Assembly (NCBI GenBank): GCA_037039925.1
Contig: JAXRKP010000552.1
Coordinates: 168,501-232,500, forward strand
DNA from: Doris montereyensis
Lineage: Eukaryota; Mollusca; Gastropoda; Nudibranchia; Dorididae
Direction of reading: 5' to 3'
DNA length: 64,000 nt
In this document: piece by piece, positions 51,237 through 63,549 of the stretch
Layout of the letters: each line of letters begins with the position of its first letter
Position numbering within the stretch: position 1 is the stretch's first letter
Notes under the pieces: model-generated
The model's database searches: none
Seen by the model: the letters and a program-made list of their open reading frames with translations, nothing else
What the model was told of the DNA's origin: nothing
Program-made: the position numbers and the translations under genes

Positions 51237-51836
51237 TCTATCACATTCCAAAGGGAAAGAGCCAGCTAGTAACATAGAAGAAATGAACCTTTATGATGCC
51301 AAGATTCGCAAATACAGAGTAGAAAGTGGCATCTACAAATAAAACAAAAACTGCCCAGACAAAACATGACAAAACAAAACATGCAACAACTCTTCCCGTC
51401 GTCCACCAAAAGAAGTGACCCCCCCCCCCCTGCCCCTTCCCATATAGAAAAACCAAGTGTAACTTCTGAAACATCTGAGATACACGTTGACATGAACATT
51501 TTCAAGAGATATCAAAATATTCACACATTATTACACATGTTGTTTCTGATACATCCCTAAAATGCTTTGACCCAACAAAGACTGAAATACTTGATCATGT
51601 GAAAAGCAATTCTCACCAGATAAATAAATATGGGTAGCTTATTACATGTACCTGTATTTAAGTTCTAGAGTGGACTGTATGAAGAAAAAGTAAACTTTAA
51701 ACATCCAAAGCTATACTGGTGTTAGGTATTTAGATATATGTATGGGCCTCCAGGGAATAGAAACCTTGACCTTTGCTTTTCCTTCAAGGCGTTTCATTTG
51801 GTCTTTAATGTTATGGATGTCAAGCAAGAAGTAGTA

Positions 51837-51972
51837 AAGTTCTTTCAAGGCCATCATGTCCCATAAAGCTGGAGCTTCTCCCAGTTTCTTTAGCATGAAG
51901 TGGAACAGGTGATAATAATTACCTTTTGAACAGGATGCTAGTCTGAGGCAGGTTTTTACTCCTAAATGTACA
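51837..51972 (-). mobile_element. 3' part of a family A SINE
   Basis: On the - strand AGTAAAAACCTGCCTCAGAC...CCTGTTCCACTTCATGCTAAAG and a GAAAGAACTTTACT tail. Head and core are missing. Confidence 0.7.
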
Positions 51973-52344
51973 GTGCTCACTGCATGAAATTTTGTTTGTT
52001 TCATTAAAATTTACCCTTTCCATCGTATGCGGTGCTTTTATATATTATGTAATATATATGCTGGTACAGGTAAATGTAATGTTAATGGACATGGCTAAAG
52101 TTTCACCTAGTCAGCTGCTTAGCATCTGTCATACAACTAAGTATGGCTGCATTCTTACGTACGATGGAATTAAAATGAAAGAATTATGTCAAATGTTGAC
52201 GCGTCCTTATATGTGACATGCACCTTTCAGATGCGTTTTCATAGCAGTAAACATTTTTATTAATCTCAATAGGAAAGACCAAGCCAAAGATTTCATGTAC
52301 ATGTGAAGTATGAGAGGCATGCCCTTGTAACTCTGAATACGAGC

Positions 52345-52535
52345 TGCAGGTAGAGAAGGATATTGTTAGAGTGCTAGTTAGAAGTAGTTAACACTAACAG
52401 GCTGCTGTAGTGTATGCTCCCCATGGAGTTGAGAAAAACTTTGAATGAAATGGCCTGCTGGGGAACAAATGATGCACAGTCAGTGAGCCTGCACTTGTGT
52501 GGGGTTACAGACTATAAACCCATCTTTGTTAATTT
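52345..52535 (+). mobile_element. SINE family C, 5'-truncated
   Basis: GAGTTGAGAAAAACTTTGAA, AATGATGCACAGTCAGTGAG and CCTGCACTTGTGTGGGG match the 3' half of the element at 56090-56430. It lies just downstream of the NAT9 stop, in the opposite orientation. Confidence 0.65.
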
Positions 52536-52638
52536 TTAAACTATGAATACATGTACTTGTATACGATGATTTTTGTGTACATTGAAACACTGAAAGCAAG
52601 AACCATATGGAAGAAAATCCAATGATCTATAAAGCATA

Positions 52639-52746
52639 TTATTTTATTGTTTCAAGAGTGTATTCTGGAGTCCATGGTAAAAATATGTTAGAATTTCTGA
52701 CATCTAAAGACAGCGTAATTTCTTGGAAAATCTCTGACCGGGACAC
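52639..52746 (-). CDS. NAT9: NAT9 exon 7, C-terminus
   Basis: VSRSEIFQEITLSLDVRNSN, IFLPWTPEYTLETIK, stop TAA 52639-52641. The stop overlaps an AATAAA-like stretch; another AATAAA lies at 52256-52261 on this strand. Confidence 0.93.
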   Translation of the reverse strand: MSRSEIFQEITLSLDVRNSNIFLPWTPEYTLETIK

Positions 52747-55700
52747 CTGAAATACAACAAAATATGTTTAACGTTAACATTGTCAGAGTTAATCATGCAA
52801 AACATTGTTAGAAGTATTATAAGAGTAAAAAAATATGAAGAGAATTATAAATTAATTTTATAGAAACACAAATGTGAAATAAACTAATTGCAATGACTTT
52901 CTTTATTCTTGTTCTTACTTACCATATTTTATCATAATCGTCCAGATGAACGTCAAAATCAATGTGGTTCTATTGCTAATTGTGGCTTTGGTGGCCGAGT
53001 GGTTAGGCTGGAGGGCTTGGGACCATGAAGTCCCGGGTTTGAATAATATCAAAGCTAGGTCCGATGTTGTGTTCCTTGGGAAAAACACGCAACACGTTTG
53101 TTCCCCACTCGATCCAGGTGCAAATGGGTACAAGCATTAGCCTGAGAGTAAAAACCTGCATCCGACTAGCATCCTATCAGGAGGTGATTATTTTCATCTG
53201 TTCCGTATCACGCTATAGAAACTGGGATAAGCTCTGGCTGTATGGGCTATAATGGCCTTGAAGGAACTTTACTTTGGTACTTCTGTTAATAATTAAATTC
53301 TTTCATCTCACCTGTCTTCTTCTGTCTATTTGTCATCTCAAAAGTCAAATGATTTAAAATTGTTCTTTTGCCACCGCTGTAGACTGCCAATGCAAAATTC
53401 TATATGCAATTGTGTAGAACAAACTGTGTAAAGCAAAAGTTCTCACAGTTCAATGAGCTAAGAAAGAAAACATTTCTCAATATGGGTGTGTTTTTCTTAG
53501 GCTGTCCGTGACAGGGTATGAAAATCTCACCTGATTTTATCTGCTCCCAATTTTAATAACTTCTTGTGGATTTTATTTTATCTCTGATCTCCTCACTTGA
53601 ACTTAAACCCACGCCAAACAGACCATAACATATCTGGACTTGCTAATTTCAATCTGAGTGTTCTTTGGCCTATCCAGTAGTAGAAGATGTTTTAACACTG
53701 TCATATAAGAGTAACGTTTCGGTTTAAGACTCTTACTTTAAAAAACTACAACCTTCTTCCGTAAAATAAAAGTTCCAGCAATGCCATTGCTGCCCATAGA
53801 GCCAGAGCTTATCTCTGTTTCTGTAGCATGAAGCAAAACAGGTGATTATAATCTCCTCCTAGACAGGACATTAGACTAAAACAGGTTGTTTCCTCTCAAG
53901 CTAGTGCTTGTAGCATTTGCACCTGGGTCGAGTGGTGAAAACTTGTGTTAATTGTCTTTCTCAAGGAGCACAACATTCAAACTAGCTTTGCTGGGATTCC
54001 AATCTAGGACCTCAAGTCCAAAGTCCGACAGCCTACCCACTCGGCCAACAATGCCACAATCTGTAAAATACCATCCTTAATTTAGTTTATGAATAAGTGA
54101 CATGGAAGCCCTTGGGAGGTCATATGGAGACGTGTATCATTAAGGAAATTCAAAGAGGAAAATGCCTGATTGACAAGACTTTCTATTGAAAAGATTATAA
54201 GGAATATAAATATAAATGGAAATAATATCACAACATACTCATCAACTATAAGAAATCATTTAAAAAATTCAAATGCCACTTCCAAATCATTGCATTATAT
54301 CTTTGTTTTACCCAAAATAGCCTGATGCAATTTTAGTGTGATTAAAAAACCCAAAATAGCCTGATGCAATTTTAGTGTGATTAAAAAACCCAAAAACAAG
54401 AAGTGCTCTCAACACAAAAAACATGTCCATAGCTGCTAGCCAACCTTTTCAAATTGGAAAACAGACTCTGACCGCATGAACTGATTCTAACTTGCACAAA
54501 AGCTTGCCATGTTGCAGAAAACTGATAATTTAACCTTTCTGGCGAGGTGCGACTATAATTTTGCAAACTCAAAATGGTGTCTCCTGACTTTACTTTCATT
54601 CAAATCTCTCTGATTTTTTTCTGTTGACTTAAATTTAAAAAAAACACTTAATTACATTTAAGTATACATACTTTTTAAAGCCATTACAGCTTTAGACTTA
54701 AAACCCCCAAAACGCACTAAATACTAAAGCCCAAAACACACACTAAATACATTTTCTCTGCACTGGTTGGCAGCTGTGCATATCAAATATACACTTTTTT
54801 TTCAAGACGTACCTCTTTAAAACCCAGAGACTGGAATAGATTAATACTTGAATTGTTCTTCATTCCAATTTTACATATAAACTCCTCTGTTTTTAGCTCT
54901 GATTGACCTAAGAATGGAAAGAAGGAAAAGGTTGTGAAATTCTTATAAAATCAGCAAAGCTTTTCAATTAATGTACAAATTACAAACACAATGAGCATTT
55001 TGAATTCTATAACCAGCCTCTTGTTAATCAGTAGAACAAATATTTAAGAACAATTCATCTCTCAAATAATTCAGAAGTGAATTACAGGCCTTGTGGTATA
55101 ATTACATGGAGAAATTCTCAAATGAAAGCTTTTAGAAAGCACATGGATCAGACTAGGACTCTTATCGTTTGTATAAAGGATGAGTGATAATGAATATTTG
55201 CACTGTTTACATATGACACTTCTCTGTGCAACTTTAATCATAGCAGGTATTAGATAAAGTAAGACATTACAATAGTCCACAGCTATAACAGGACTGCTGG
55301 GACCGATGAGTCATCACTGTTATACCCGATCCCTGTTATACACAAGGGTAGAACACTGTTAATTTACCGAATGATGTTTCATTTGCATGAGGATGCTAGA
55401 TGAGTCATCGATTGATAGGCTGCGACAGTCTGCTGTCTCCCTCCCGGCACACATGGCCTATGTGAACTGCATCACAAAGAGTAGGCATAATAATACCTAT
55501 ACTGTACATGTACAAGGTAGAAAAACTTATTTGACTTGTTGGGTCTTTTGCGCTTTTGCATTGATTTTGTGTGTTTTTCTCACTGTTTTTGCTTCATTTT
55601 GTTTTTCTGACTGTTCAAATGCCTGCTACAAAGTAGTTTTTTTCTATGTAATTTAAAAACATGGAACCAGGGGATTTATTAAGTGGCTGCTATAGAGTAA

Positions 55701-58700
55701 TTGTTTTCTATGTAATTTAATAACATGGGACCAGGGGATTTATTGAGTGCCTGCTATAGCCAAGCTCCTGCTGTATCCGAGACTGTTATAAGTGAAGACT
55801 ATTATATCATATAAAAAAAAAAGACATGTCCTACCATATCTCATCATTGAGCAAACAGCCTCTCGTCCCATTCCCCGTCTCCGCGCATGAGGCTCTGAAA
55901 AAGAAACCAGGAACTATACTCTTAGCAGTTACATAGCTGTAGCTGTCTAATGAAAATTGAAGGATACACATTTCAATAAAGACAAATACAATATATTTTG
56001 ATACAGCCTTTATTTACTTTAACTGCAAGAGAGTTTATCTTTAGAATTATCCTCATCACAAGCATTAGAGATTACAAAGTTTTGGAGGCATTGTGGTGGT
56101 GCAATCGGCAGTGTTGTGAGTTTGTAATCATAGCGACACTGGTAGGAAACAGTGGCTGGTCTAGATTGTTTTTTGGTCATGGCATTATACTCTTCGGAAA
56201 GATACTTCCCTCTCCTTATCTCACTTGACTCGGGTGTGAATGAATATCAAGCTATAAACAGAGAAGGATCCTGCTTGTCAAAATGCTGATATGAGATGCC
56301 TAATTGACAGCTGTACTGTATTCTCCAGAGGAAGTTGAGAAAGATCTTGAATGACATGACATAAATGATGCAAAGTCGGTGAGCCTGTACTCGTGCGGGG
56401 ATATAAACTATTAATCCATCTTTCATGGTTACTTTTCTTACTAGTATCCCCCTCTGAGTATGCTTGGCATATTGCTCCCCGAGGCAGGATATAATAACAC
56501 ATTACTGAATTACTGATAATGGTGAATGAACACAAGTCATCATGTTTCATTTACATATAATTGTTAAATCATGATTACATGAAAACTCTTTTGTAAAGAA
56601 ATGACCTTGGCTTATATCCCTATATTTTCTACTCTCTTAATGAACGTGCTTGTAAGAGGTGTGTCAATTATATCTACATCTAAGAGTGAAAAAGTCTTTG
56701 TCATATGTAGCGTAAAGAGTAAATGTATTAGGTGTAATTAAGTAAGCGCAAGAAGAAAATCACTTTTGTGATGTCTCATAACCACTGTAAGCTTTGACTG
56801 AATGTCATTTTCTAGTCTTTATATATAATTCTGAGTTGGTCGTTCTTTGTTCGCCAAAGACTCTGTTGCCAGAGCACTAAGGGCAACTGTACTTTGCATG
56901 TTGGTTCTACATGATCCCAAGATTGTTTTCATTTTAGGAATTTTTCCACTGGAAGTGACGTTTAATTATTGAAAATTCCATTGTTTCCATCTCTGAGTAG
57001 AATTTTCATTCACCTGAGCCACCACTTTGACCAGGTTTTATATTTTAAATGTTGGAATAGTACCGTCGACGCCTATCTGCGTAACTTTTGTAACGAATAC
57101 TGACCCGATCTAATAGTCTTACTTGGTATCACCTAGGGTGTAACGTACTTGTAATCCTATAACATGATGGCTGCCTTATTCTGTTCTTCTATTTTGCAAA
57201 GAAGAAAAAATGATCAAATGCTTTGTGTTACAAACTTTTGTGTCAGTCCACAATATTTGCTGTTATAGACTTTCATAAAGTCACGCAGTTCGTCCAATAT
57301 GGAGTCTACAGGATGTTAAGTGAGGACAGCAAGAGGTGTGTGAAAGGTCTATGCATTCATGTGTACAAGTGTTTGTGTGTATAATAATAATAATAATAAT
57401 ATAATTCATTTCTACAGCACCCACTGCCATCTTATGAAAGCTCTAGGCGCATAATTATACATACATACTAAAAACAACAGCAATATACATACATAAAATA
57501 CACAGGAAAAGTATATAAAGGTGTATAGTATATGAATTAAAATCGCATAACTAAACCAATTACTATTCTTCTAAGAAGTACTGTATGAAGTACATTTTCA
57601 GGTTTTTTTTTTTTTTTAGGTATCTTCTGACACGTCAAAGATAGATCGTAATGACAGTGGAAGAAAATTACAGACATGAGGACCTGCGTATTTAAATAAG
57701 CGCAGTGACAGTTTTGTCAAGCCTTTCTTTGGAGAAACGCTTAGCAGACACTGATTCGTAGATCTCAGTAGGTGAGATGGAACATAACCATCCATGTGCG
57801 CGCCTGGAAAGATGGTTTAATAAATTGAGAGTGACATATCAGCAACAGCACACGTTCTTGTCACCAGTTTTAAAAAGCTGTAAATTTTAAGACAACCCAG
57901 TCGCAGGGTTGCGGACTCGGTCGTAATTGTGTGCCGCATGATTTTGACCTACTTTCAATCAAGTGTAGCATCTATGATGTTTTGCAATGATAGAGAGAAT
58001 TTCAGTAATACAATGATGTAAATATTTCTTACATTAATTGTGAAGGATATTTTTGGTTTCACTTTCACACCTAAACTGTAACATTTAAAAAAATATTTAT
58101 TTTTACAGTAGAAAGTCTGAAAACATGTTACACATCGAAAAAGGACTCCTATTGCAAACTATTTTGATGAAAAGGAATTATACTGCAGTAGGCCGATAAC
58201 CAATGAAGAGGAAAATGAAATAGAAATGAAAGGCCTAATAGATATACAATGGGAGGGGACAGAGAAATTTTCGTCATCCCGTCCTTCATTATCAACAACA
58301 TATTTTTACCTGCAATCATGATTTCTATTTCTCCAGTCTTTCGTTGGCTGTTTTGGTCGTAATAGAAAATGTTGACATCACCCACCATAGCATCTGAGAA
58401 GGATGACAAATTTGATTGTTTTTTGTTGTTGTTGGCATACTGCATCTTATAATATAGTAATATCATATAGATAGAAACTGCCTTTCAGAGGCTATCCAAG
58501 TTTTTGTACTCAACCAACAGTAATTACTAATAGCTATGTGATATAATTTGAGTGGCGTTGGTGGCCTTGTGGTTAGGCTGTCAGACTTCGGATCTTGAGG
58601 TCCCTGGTTTGAATCATAGCCATGCTAAGTCCGATGTTGTGTTCCTTGGGAAAGACACTTAATATATATTTTCCTCACTCAACCCAGATGCAAATGAGTA

Positions 58701-61700
58701 CAAGCACCAGCTTGAGAGTAACAACCTGCGACAGACTAGCATGCTGTCATGATAGTGATGATTATCATCTGTTTTTCTTCACACCATAGAAACCTAGATG
58801 AGCTTTAGCTCTTAGTCTTAAGGTCGTAGTTGCGTTGAAGGAAGGAGGTAATGCAAAACTTTTACTTTAATTATCAAATGTTCAATGATTTCATCTCATA
58901 AATTTTCAGTGATAAGGACAAATCATTTTTGACTGTGCATCTATCTTACCTGTTTCTTGATCTTCCCTTGTTTTATCACCTTTAGGTTTATTTGCATCAA
59001 AAACGGCTTTATCCAGGATGATAAACGTACATTCTGGTAAAGAAAGCAAAAGTTTTATTTAGATCTTAATTACTTATTTTAATAATATATGTTAAAGAGA
59101 AATCAGTGTGACAAGAACGCCTATCCAAATTAGCAACTGTAACCCATTCAAACACAGATTTAAGCAAGTATGCCAAAGAAACATAAAATATAAGCCAATC
59201 AAACAAAGATTAAAGCAAGAATGCCAAAGAAACATAAAATGTAAGCCAATCAAACACAGATTTAAGCAAGTATGCCAAAGAAACATAAAATATAAGTCAA
59301 TCAAACAAAGATTAAAGCAAGTATGCCAAAGAAACATAAAATATAAGCCAATCAAACAAAGATTAAAGCAAGTATACCAAAGAAACATAAAATGTAAGCC
59401 AATCAAACACAGATTTAAGCAAGTATGCCAAAGAAACATAAAATATAAGCCAATCAAACAAAGATTAAAGCACGTATGCTAAAGAAACATAAAAATTCTA
59501 TAAGAAACATAAAAATTGTATAGAGGGACATTCTTAACTATTCAAGGATTAGACTGATGAAAGTAAAGAAATATGAAAAACCACTGCTTTATGTGATAGT
59601 AGTAGAGGCCTTAATAGACTACACAATGAAACCTTCTCAAACATGAAATAAAAACATCAAAGTAATCAAAGACCTTTAATTTTTGAAGAGTTGCTTCCAC
59701 ATCGTCAGTGAAGCTGTATGTACACGTAAGACATAATTCTTCAGAAGCAGCAAAAAACGTAATAAATCATTGAATAGGACTGTAAATGCTATGTTAAGCT
59801 TTTTGGATCACAATTCAATAATTATTTTAGTCCTTAGAATGGACCTAAGGGAAAAAAAATAATCTGTCATGCACACAATGGATTTATACAGATAGAATTG
59901 AGCTTTTAGAAACATCTTAACAAGTAAGTCCCCTCTCCTTGACTAACGAGGTTACATTTTCAAAGCGGGAAGAAAAACAGAAATTTTCGTTTAGATCATG
60001 TGTGATAAATAAACTTTCCTATTGGTTCAAGGTTTCCAACAGTCATAAAAACAAAAAAGAAGCATGCATTTGATCATTTAAAGGACAAATTCCATATCAC
60101 ACTTGCGCGTTTATATAGTTTCACTGACAATACATATTCCAGCAAAGCAAAGTTTAACAATAAGATGCCTCAGCATCTGTCAACTCTTTCAGTCAATGAT
60201 TGGTGAAGACAATTGAATAATTAAATATTTTTTATTAAAGAATTTACTGAAATTCAATCAAACTTGAAGCAATTTATTTTCTTTTTACCATTCATGGAGA
60301 TAATCTAAAGGCCATGTCTATGCCTTGTATATTGAACATTTAAAGATAGTTGTCATAGAACATTCTTTTACAATTGAAAGTTATACTGAGTGAATAAATC
60401 TTGTGAACAAGAGATTATTTTAAAATGAAAATGAGATGTTCTTCCTACTAGACATCAAGTACCTCCAGTACTTGAGGGAAGCAAAATATTTGATCTTTTA
60501 GAACCAATTCCATATAAAATTATGAAGAAGAAACGGATTACACAAGCAAGTCACATACTATGTTGACTGCAATAATTTCTGGCCATAACGATACTCATAC
60601 TCATAGTTTTTCTCAGATCTTCATCTCTTTGATTGCAAAGTTGCAAAACGAATTGCTGTTTTAAGGGATATACACACAGATAAATTGAGAGTGTTAGGAA
60701 GATTTAGATATAGAAGAGTTCAGATTACGTCATAAAATCAAATTTCAAGTAAATGGGACACAGATGCAATCAAAGTAAATCCTTTGAAGCATAGTTGTGC
60801 TGTTCATTAAATGAATGCCTTGGAACCAAAACAAAATAGAACCATGTATGGTGGGAGTATCTGCCACATTCACATACAACACCTGACAAACAAGAAAAGG
60901 TACATAAAAAGAAACCATAAAACAAAAACTATGACACAAAACAGCAACAAGAAAAAAAAAAAAGAGTGGATCTAAGGCCCTTACTGTCTGGGTCTGCTCT
61001 CCAACGAGTCTGCATTTCATACTCTTGCTCAAGAGTGAGCCTCTCTGAGGCTGTTTCCTCTCTGAGGCTTTCCGACTCCATCCATTTGTGATATCTGTAA
61101 GAATTCAGGCAGAAATTCATATGGATATTGAATGAAACACATAAAATATGTATTATTCGTCTCCTTGACTTAATTGCTTGATCATACTACTGTCTGTCTT
61201 GTTTGGAAGAAAACAAAAAAATTTGTCTTTTGAGTGAATATTATGTCACTACTAAACAAAGTACGGCTTGCATCAGTCTTAGAGTCATTTGTTCTTCAGT
61301 GAAGAGAAAAGACTGACAGATGTAAAGAGAGACACACATGAGAAAGAAAGATAGATAGACAGCGGAGACATAGATCACTGGATAGGTAGATTGGCAGATA
61401 TAGATAGATATATATTGATATATCATGATACTAGATGGTTGGATGGGTCATTGGATGGATGGATACACTAAAATAGAGAGATGAACAGATACATAGATAG
61501 TTCACACACCAAACAAAACCATAATTCATGTTAGATCTAAGCATTAATTGACCTGACACAATGATAAAATTAATTGCACTTGTGTCACACTTTGACATGT
61601 TCTATCTCAGTCACTACACATGTTAAATATTTCAAACATAGTTCAAGTTTTGTATAAAAAGCAAATTTTACTCTGAATTTACAGAACATTGATGGAAAAA

Positions 61701-62027
61701 TTAAAATGATCTATTGGAAACTCCACAACACCGATCATTAAAACAATATCTTCCGTTTTCATGTGTAAACTATAATAATAGTCTAGAATCAGTAGGCCAT
61801 CCATGATCATCCATGGCATTCAATATTTACACAATAGTTTGGCTCTAATAAATATTAAATTATGAATAAATTATATAAATAAATATAATCTAATATCCTC
61901 CATGAACGTATCATCTAATGCACTATCAATGAATTAAGAAATTAAAATACTTGAGGACATGAAAAGCCTCGTATGGTGTAAGAATAGTTCTGCATCCACA
62001 AATGCGGATGTTTTCGTTCTCTCTCAT
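52639..62027 (-). CDS. NAT9: N-acetyltransferase 9 (NAT9) homologue, seven coding exons
   Basis: NAT9 is a GNAT-superfamily acetyltransferase; the fly protein (Mnat9) stabilises microtubules and vertebrate NAT9 is inferred to act on protein N-termini. Coding exons: 61951-62027, 60985-61094, 58950-59033, 58310-58393, 55835-55894, 54813-54907, 52639-52746. All introns are GT-AG and phases chain without conflict to a 205-residue protein, close to human (207). Landmarks are the start MRENENIRICGCRTILTPYE, YHKWMESESLREETASERLT and LEQEYEMQ, CTFIILDKAVFDAN, MVGDVNIFYYD, the acetyl-CoA loop EPHARRRGMGREAV (R-x-x-G-M-G), and KIGMKNNSSINLFQSLGFKE. The C-terminal tail after EIFQEITLSLDV is diverged. 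The reading frame shows no break. Confidence 0.95.
52981..53275 (+). mobile_element. tRNA-derived SINE, family A (NAT9 intron 6)
   Basis: Best-preserved A box of the window, GGTGGCCGAGTGGTTAGGC, B-box region CCCGGGTTTGAA, core TGTTGTGTTCCTTGGGAAAA and CGATCCAGGTGCAAATGGGT, tail GGGATAAGCTCTGGCTG. Confidence 0.9.
53768..54060 (-). mobile_element. tRNA-derived SINE, family A (NAT9 intron 6)
   Basis: On the - strand TTGTTGGCCGAGTGGGTAGG, CTAGATTGGAATCCC, then CTCGACCCAGGTGCAAATGC. Sits 0.5 kb from the + copy at 52981, so the pair could fold as an inverted repeat in RNA. Confidence 0.88.
54304..54391 (+). repeat. 44-bp duplication
   Basis: CCCAAAATAGCCTGATGCAA, TTTTAGTGTGATTAAAAAA is present twice in tandem without a mismatch. 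Confidence 0.95.
54428..54779 (-). mobile_element. MITE-like element, CTGCCAACC family, reverse copy
   Basis: Left end ATAGCTGCTAGCCAACC, right end GGTTGGCAGCTGTGC. The interior matches the reverse complement of 4400-4514 and 7317-7626 (e.g. AACAGACTCTGACCGCA). Confidence 0.7.
54813..54907 (-). CDS. NAT9: NAT9 exon 6
   Basis: GQSELKTEEFICKIGMKNNS, SINLFQSLGFKE. KIG..N..SI.LFQ.LGF is the GNAT motif B region. Donor gtacgt. Confidence 0.95.
55615..55758 (+). repeat. About 64-bp tandem duplication
   Basis: Two diverged units with TTTTCTATGTAATTTAA, AACATGG(A/G)ACCAGGGGAT and TTATT(A/G)AGTG. Confidence 0.85.
55835..55894 (-). CDS. NAT9: NAT9 exon 5, acetyl-CoA binding loop
   Basis: EPHARRRGMGREAVCSMMRY. 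The R-R-x-G-M-G turn is the GNAT motif A pyrophosphate-binding loop. Acceptor ctttttcag. Confidence 0.95.
56090..56430 (+). mobile_element. SINE family C
   Basis: GTGGTGCAATCGGCAGTGTT head, a core ATACTCTTCGGAAAGATACT, CTCACTTGACTCGGGTGTGA that resembles the family A core, and a distinct 3' half ending AGCCTGTACTCGTGCGGGG. The head has no clear B box. Confidence 0.7.
57380..57860 (-). mobile_element. LINE 3' tail ending in (TAA)n
   Basis: (ATA)n at 57381-57401 is followed on the + strand by TTCATTTCTACAGCACCC and CTCTAGGCGCATAATTAT, the same kind of boundary as at 63545 (TTTCTATAGCG, CTCTAGGCGCTTTATAAT). Coding content in the rest is too decayed to read. Confidence 0.65.
58310..58393 (-). 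CDS. NAT9: NAT9 exon 4, GNAT beta 4 region
   Basis: DAMVGDVNIFYYDQNSQRKT, GEIEIMIA, donor G|gtaaaa. MVGDVN and GEIE.MIA are family-conserved strands leading to the CoA loop. Confidence 0.95.
58553..58868 (+). mobile_element. tRNA-derived SINE, family A (NAT9 intron 3)
   Basis: GTTGGTGGCCTTGTGGTTAG, CCCTGGTTTGAATC, TTGTGTTCCTTGGGAAAGAC, CAACCCAGATGCAAATGAGT, tail with GATGAGCTTTAGCTC. Confidence 0.88.
58950..59033 (-). CDS. NAT9: NAT9 exon 3
   Basis: CTFIILDKAVFDANKPKGDK, TREDQET, acceptor ctttaccag, donor G|gtaaga. Confidence 0.95.
59140..59495 (+). repeat. 51-bp minisatellite in NAT9 intron 2
   Basis: Seven units of CAAAGAAACATAAAATATAA, GCCAATCAAACAAAGATTAA, AGCAAGTATGC. Two sub-types alternate (AACAAAGATTAAAG and AACACAGATTTAAG), suggesting expansion by dimers. 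Fifty-one is a multiple of three, so both strands stay open. Confidence 0.95.
59520..60960. other. NAT9 intron 2, remainder
   Basis: Plain AT-rich sequence with short A runs; no exon, repeat family or RNA gene recognised. Confidence 0.5.
60985..61094 (-). CDS. NAT9: NAT9 exon 2
   Basis: YHKWMESESLREETASERLT, LEQEYEMQTRWRADPD. Strongest family block. Acceptor ttcttacag, donor A|gtaagg. Confidence 0.97.
61340..61500 (+). repeat. Degenerate GATA/GGAT microsatellite
   Basis: Mixed AGATAGATAGAC, GATATAGATAGATATATA and TGGATGGATGGATACA runs in NAT9 intron 1. Confidence 0.8.
61951..62027 (-). CDS. NAT9: NAT9 exon 1 (coding part)
   Basis: MRENENIRICGCRTILTPYE, AFHVL plus two bases, donor AA|gtattt. 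Joins exon 2 as VLKYHKWMES. Short, but the junction and family start agree. Confidence 0.9.
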
Positions 62028-62649
62028 CTTGTCTTTTTGCGTTCTTTGCCTATGAATGAGACATCTACTTTCATTTTCGCTTTTCAGGGAAAACCCGAGA
62101 ACTATTTTAAGTTGTCAATTTGTCTCGTTCCCTCTTCTGTTCAGTTTTGGACCCAAACGTTGATTTTCTGTTCTTTGCATATTCGGGTAAAACGATAATT
62201 TATCCACAAGTTCATGGCAGAAAAATGTCCATATGACGTATACATTTTTTTACAAAATATTTTGTAGGTAAGGGTAGGTAAAAACGGTCAAAATTTGATG
62301 TACATTACCCTAACACTGACTGAGAAAATGGCAGTAAAATCCGTATATTGGCGATTAATCGCCAAATGTGGCAGCACACGATATTTGACCTAGTTTGCCG
62401 ACGCCGATCAACGCATCTCCCGTTGCTGTGCGATATAGGAGGCGTTGCGCGTCAGTGTGTATGTAAACACACGCACAAGCATAGGATATAGAGGAAAAAA
62501 CAAATAACTGGCAATTTCGACGTCTGTTTTCACAACAGTGCACATCTAAACCTAGATTTATAATCCTATTTACATAAGTACCAATGCCAGAGACTGTCGA
62601 AAGAGTAAGGATGATGCTACAACAAAGGGAAACCCGCCCGAAGCGTTTG

Positions 62650-63208
62650 TTTTGTGTTATTTTCTGTTGATTTTTTTACTTGCATTTTTTTCGAAATGTA
62701 GTTTTTCCACACTAAAATTCTATCTCCTCTGCCATTTCCCGAACGATTTGTATTATATTTGGCACACAGGTTCCTTTTGTCAATGTTAATAGAATGACGT
62801 CAGTAAAAAAAAAAAACATATTGTAAACTTTTTGAGAAATTATTATTTTTTGTAATGAAAACGTCGTTTTTGTACATTTACAATATATAGATCTAGTATT
62901 TTCAAAAATTCATTAAAAAAAACTATCCAAAACATCGAAAAAACCCGACGTCGCTCTATAGATATTGAATGGAAAAGACGATCTCCACAAGTTTTCAGGG
63001 ATTTTATTCATAACTAAGGGAGGATATAGATTTTGAAAATTGAGTCAAAATCCAAGATGGCGACCGTTTCTATGGCAACCAAGGACGCTACAAACTTTTC
63101 AATGATATAGGATGACTGTATTTTGATAGTTACTCATGTACATACTAAAAGCAAAAACCTTAACTCAAAAGCAAAAAAAATCACTTCAGGACCCCCCCCC
63201 CCCCCTTA
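62650..63208 (+). mobile_element. G/C-ended repeat, relative of 5927-6943
   Basis: Shares TCCAAGATGGCGACCGTTTC, TATGGCAACCA and an end CTTCAGGA plus C run followed by TTAA with 6780-6945. The left end is not clear. Confidence 0.55.
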
Positions 63209-63421
63209 AAACATTAGGGCTTACAATTACAAGTTACAAGTATAATCATCCAGAAGACCTAATTTTAAAATTCTAATACATGTACTAGTAATACAACAGT
63301 AATAGCCTTTCAACCATCGATCAATAGGGTAAGTTATCGCTGTTGTCAAAACTAAATGTTTGAAAATAATATTATGCTCTATCTTTTTTGTTGAATGAAA
63401 ATGTCAAAATGAGGCCTCTAT

Positions 63422-63549
<128 letters not shown>

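Larger units (their letters stand above)
55895..58309 (-). other. NAT9 intron 4
   Basis: Contains a family C SINE (56090-56430) and a LINE tail with (TAA)n (57380-57860). I see nothing else recognisable; 56450-57350 looks featureless. Confidence 0.6.

Noticed and set aside
52981..53055. Possible tRNA gene (good A and B boxes)
   Set aside because: No foldable cloverleaf with anticodon arm and acceptor pairing; it is the head of a multi-copy SINE.
59092..59482. Paired 120-codon frames on both strands with 17-residue repeats
   Set aside because: Same cause: a 51-base intronic minisatellite.
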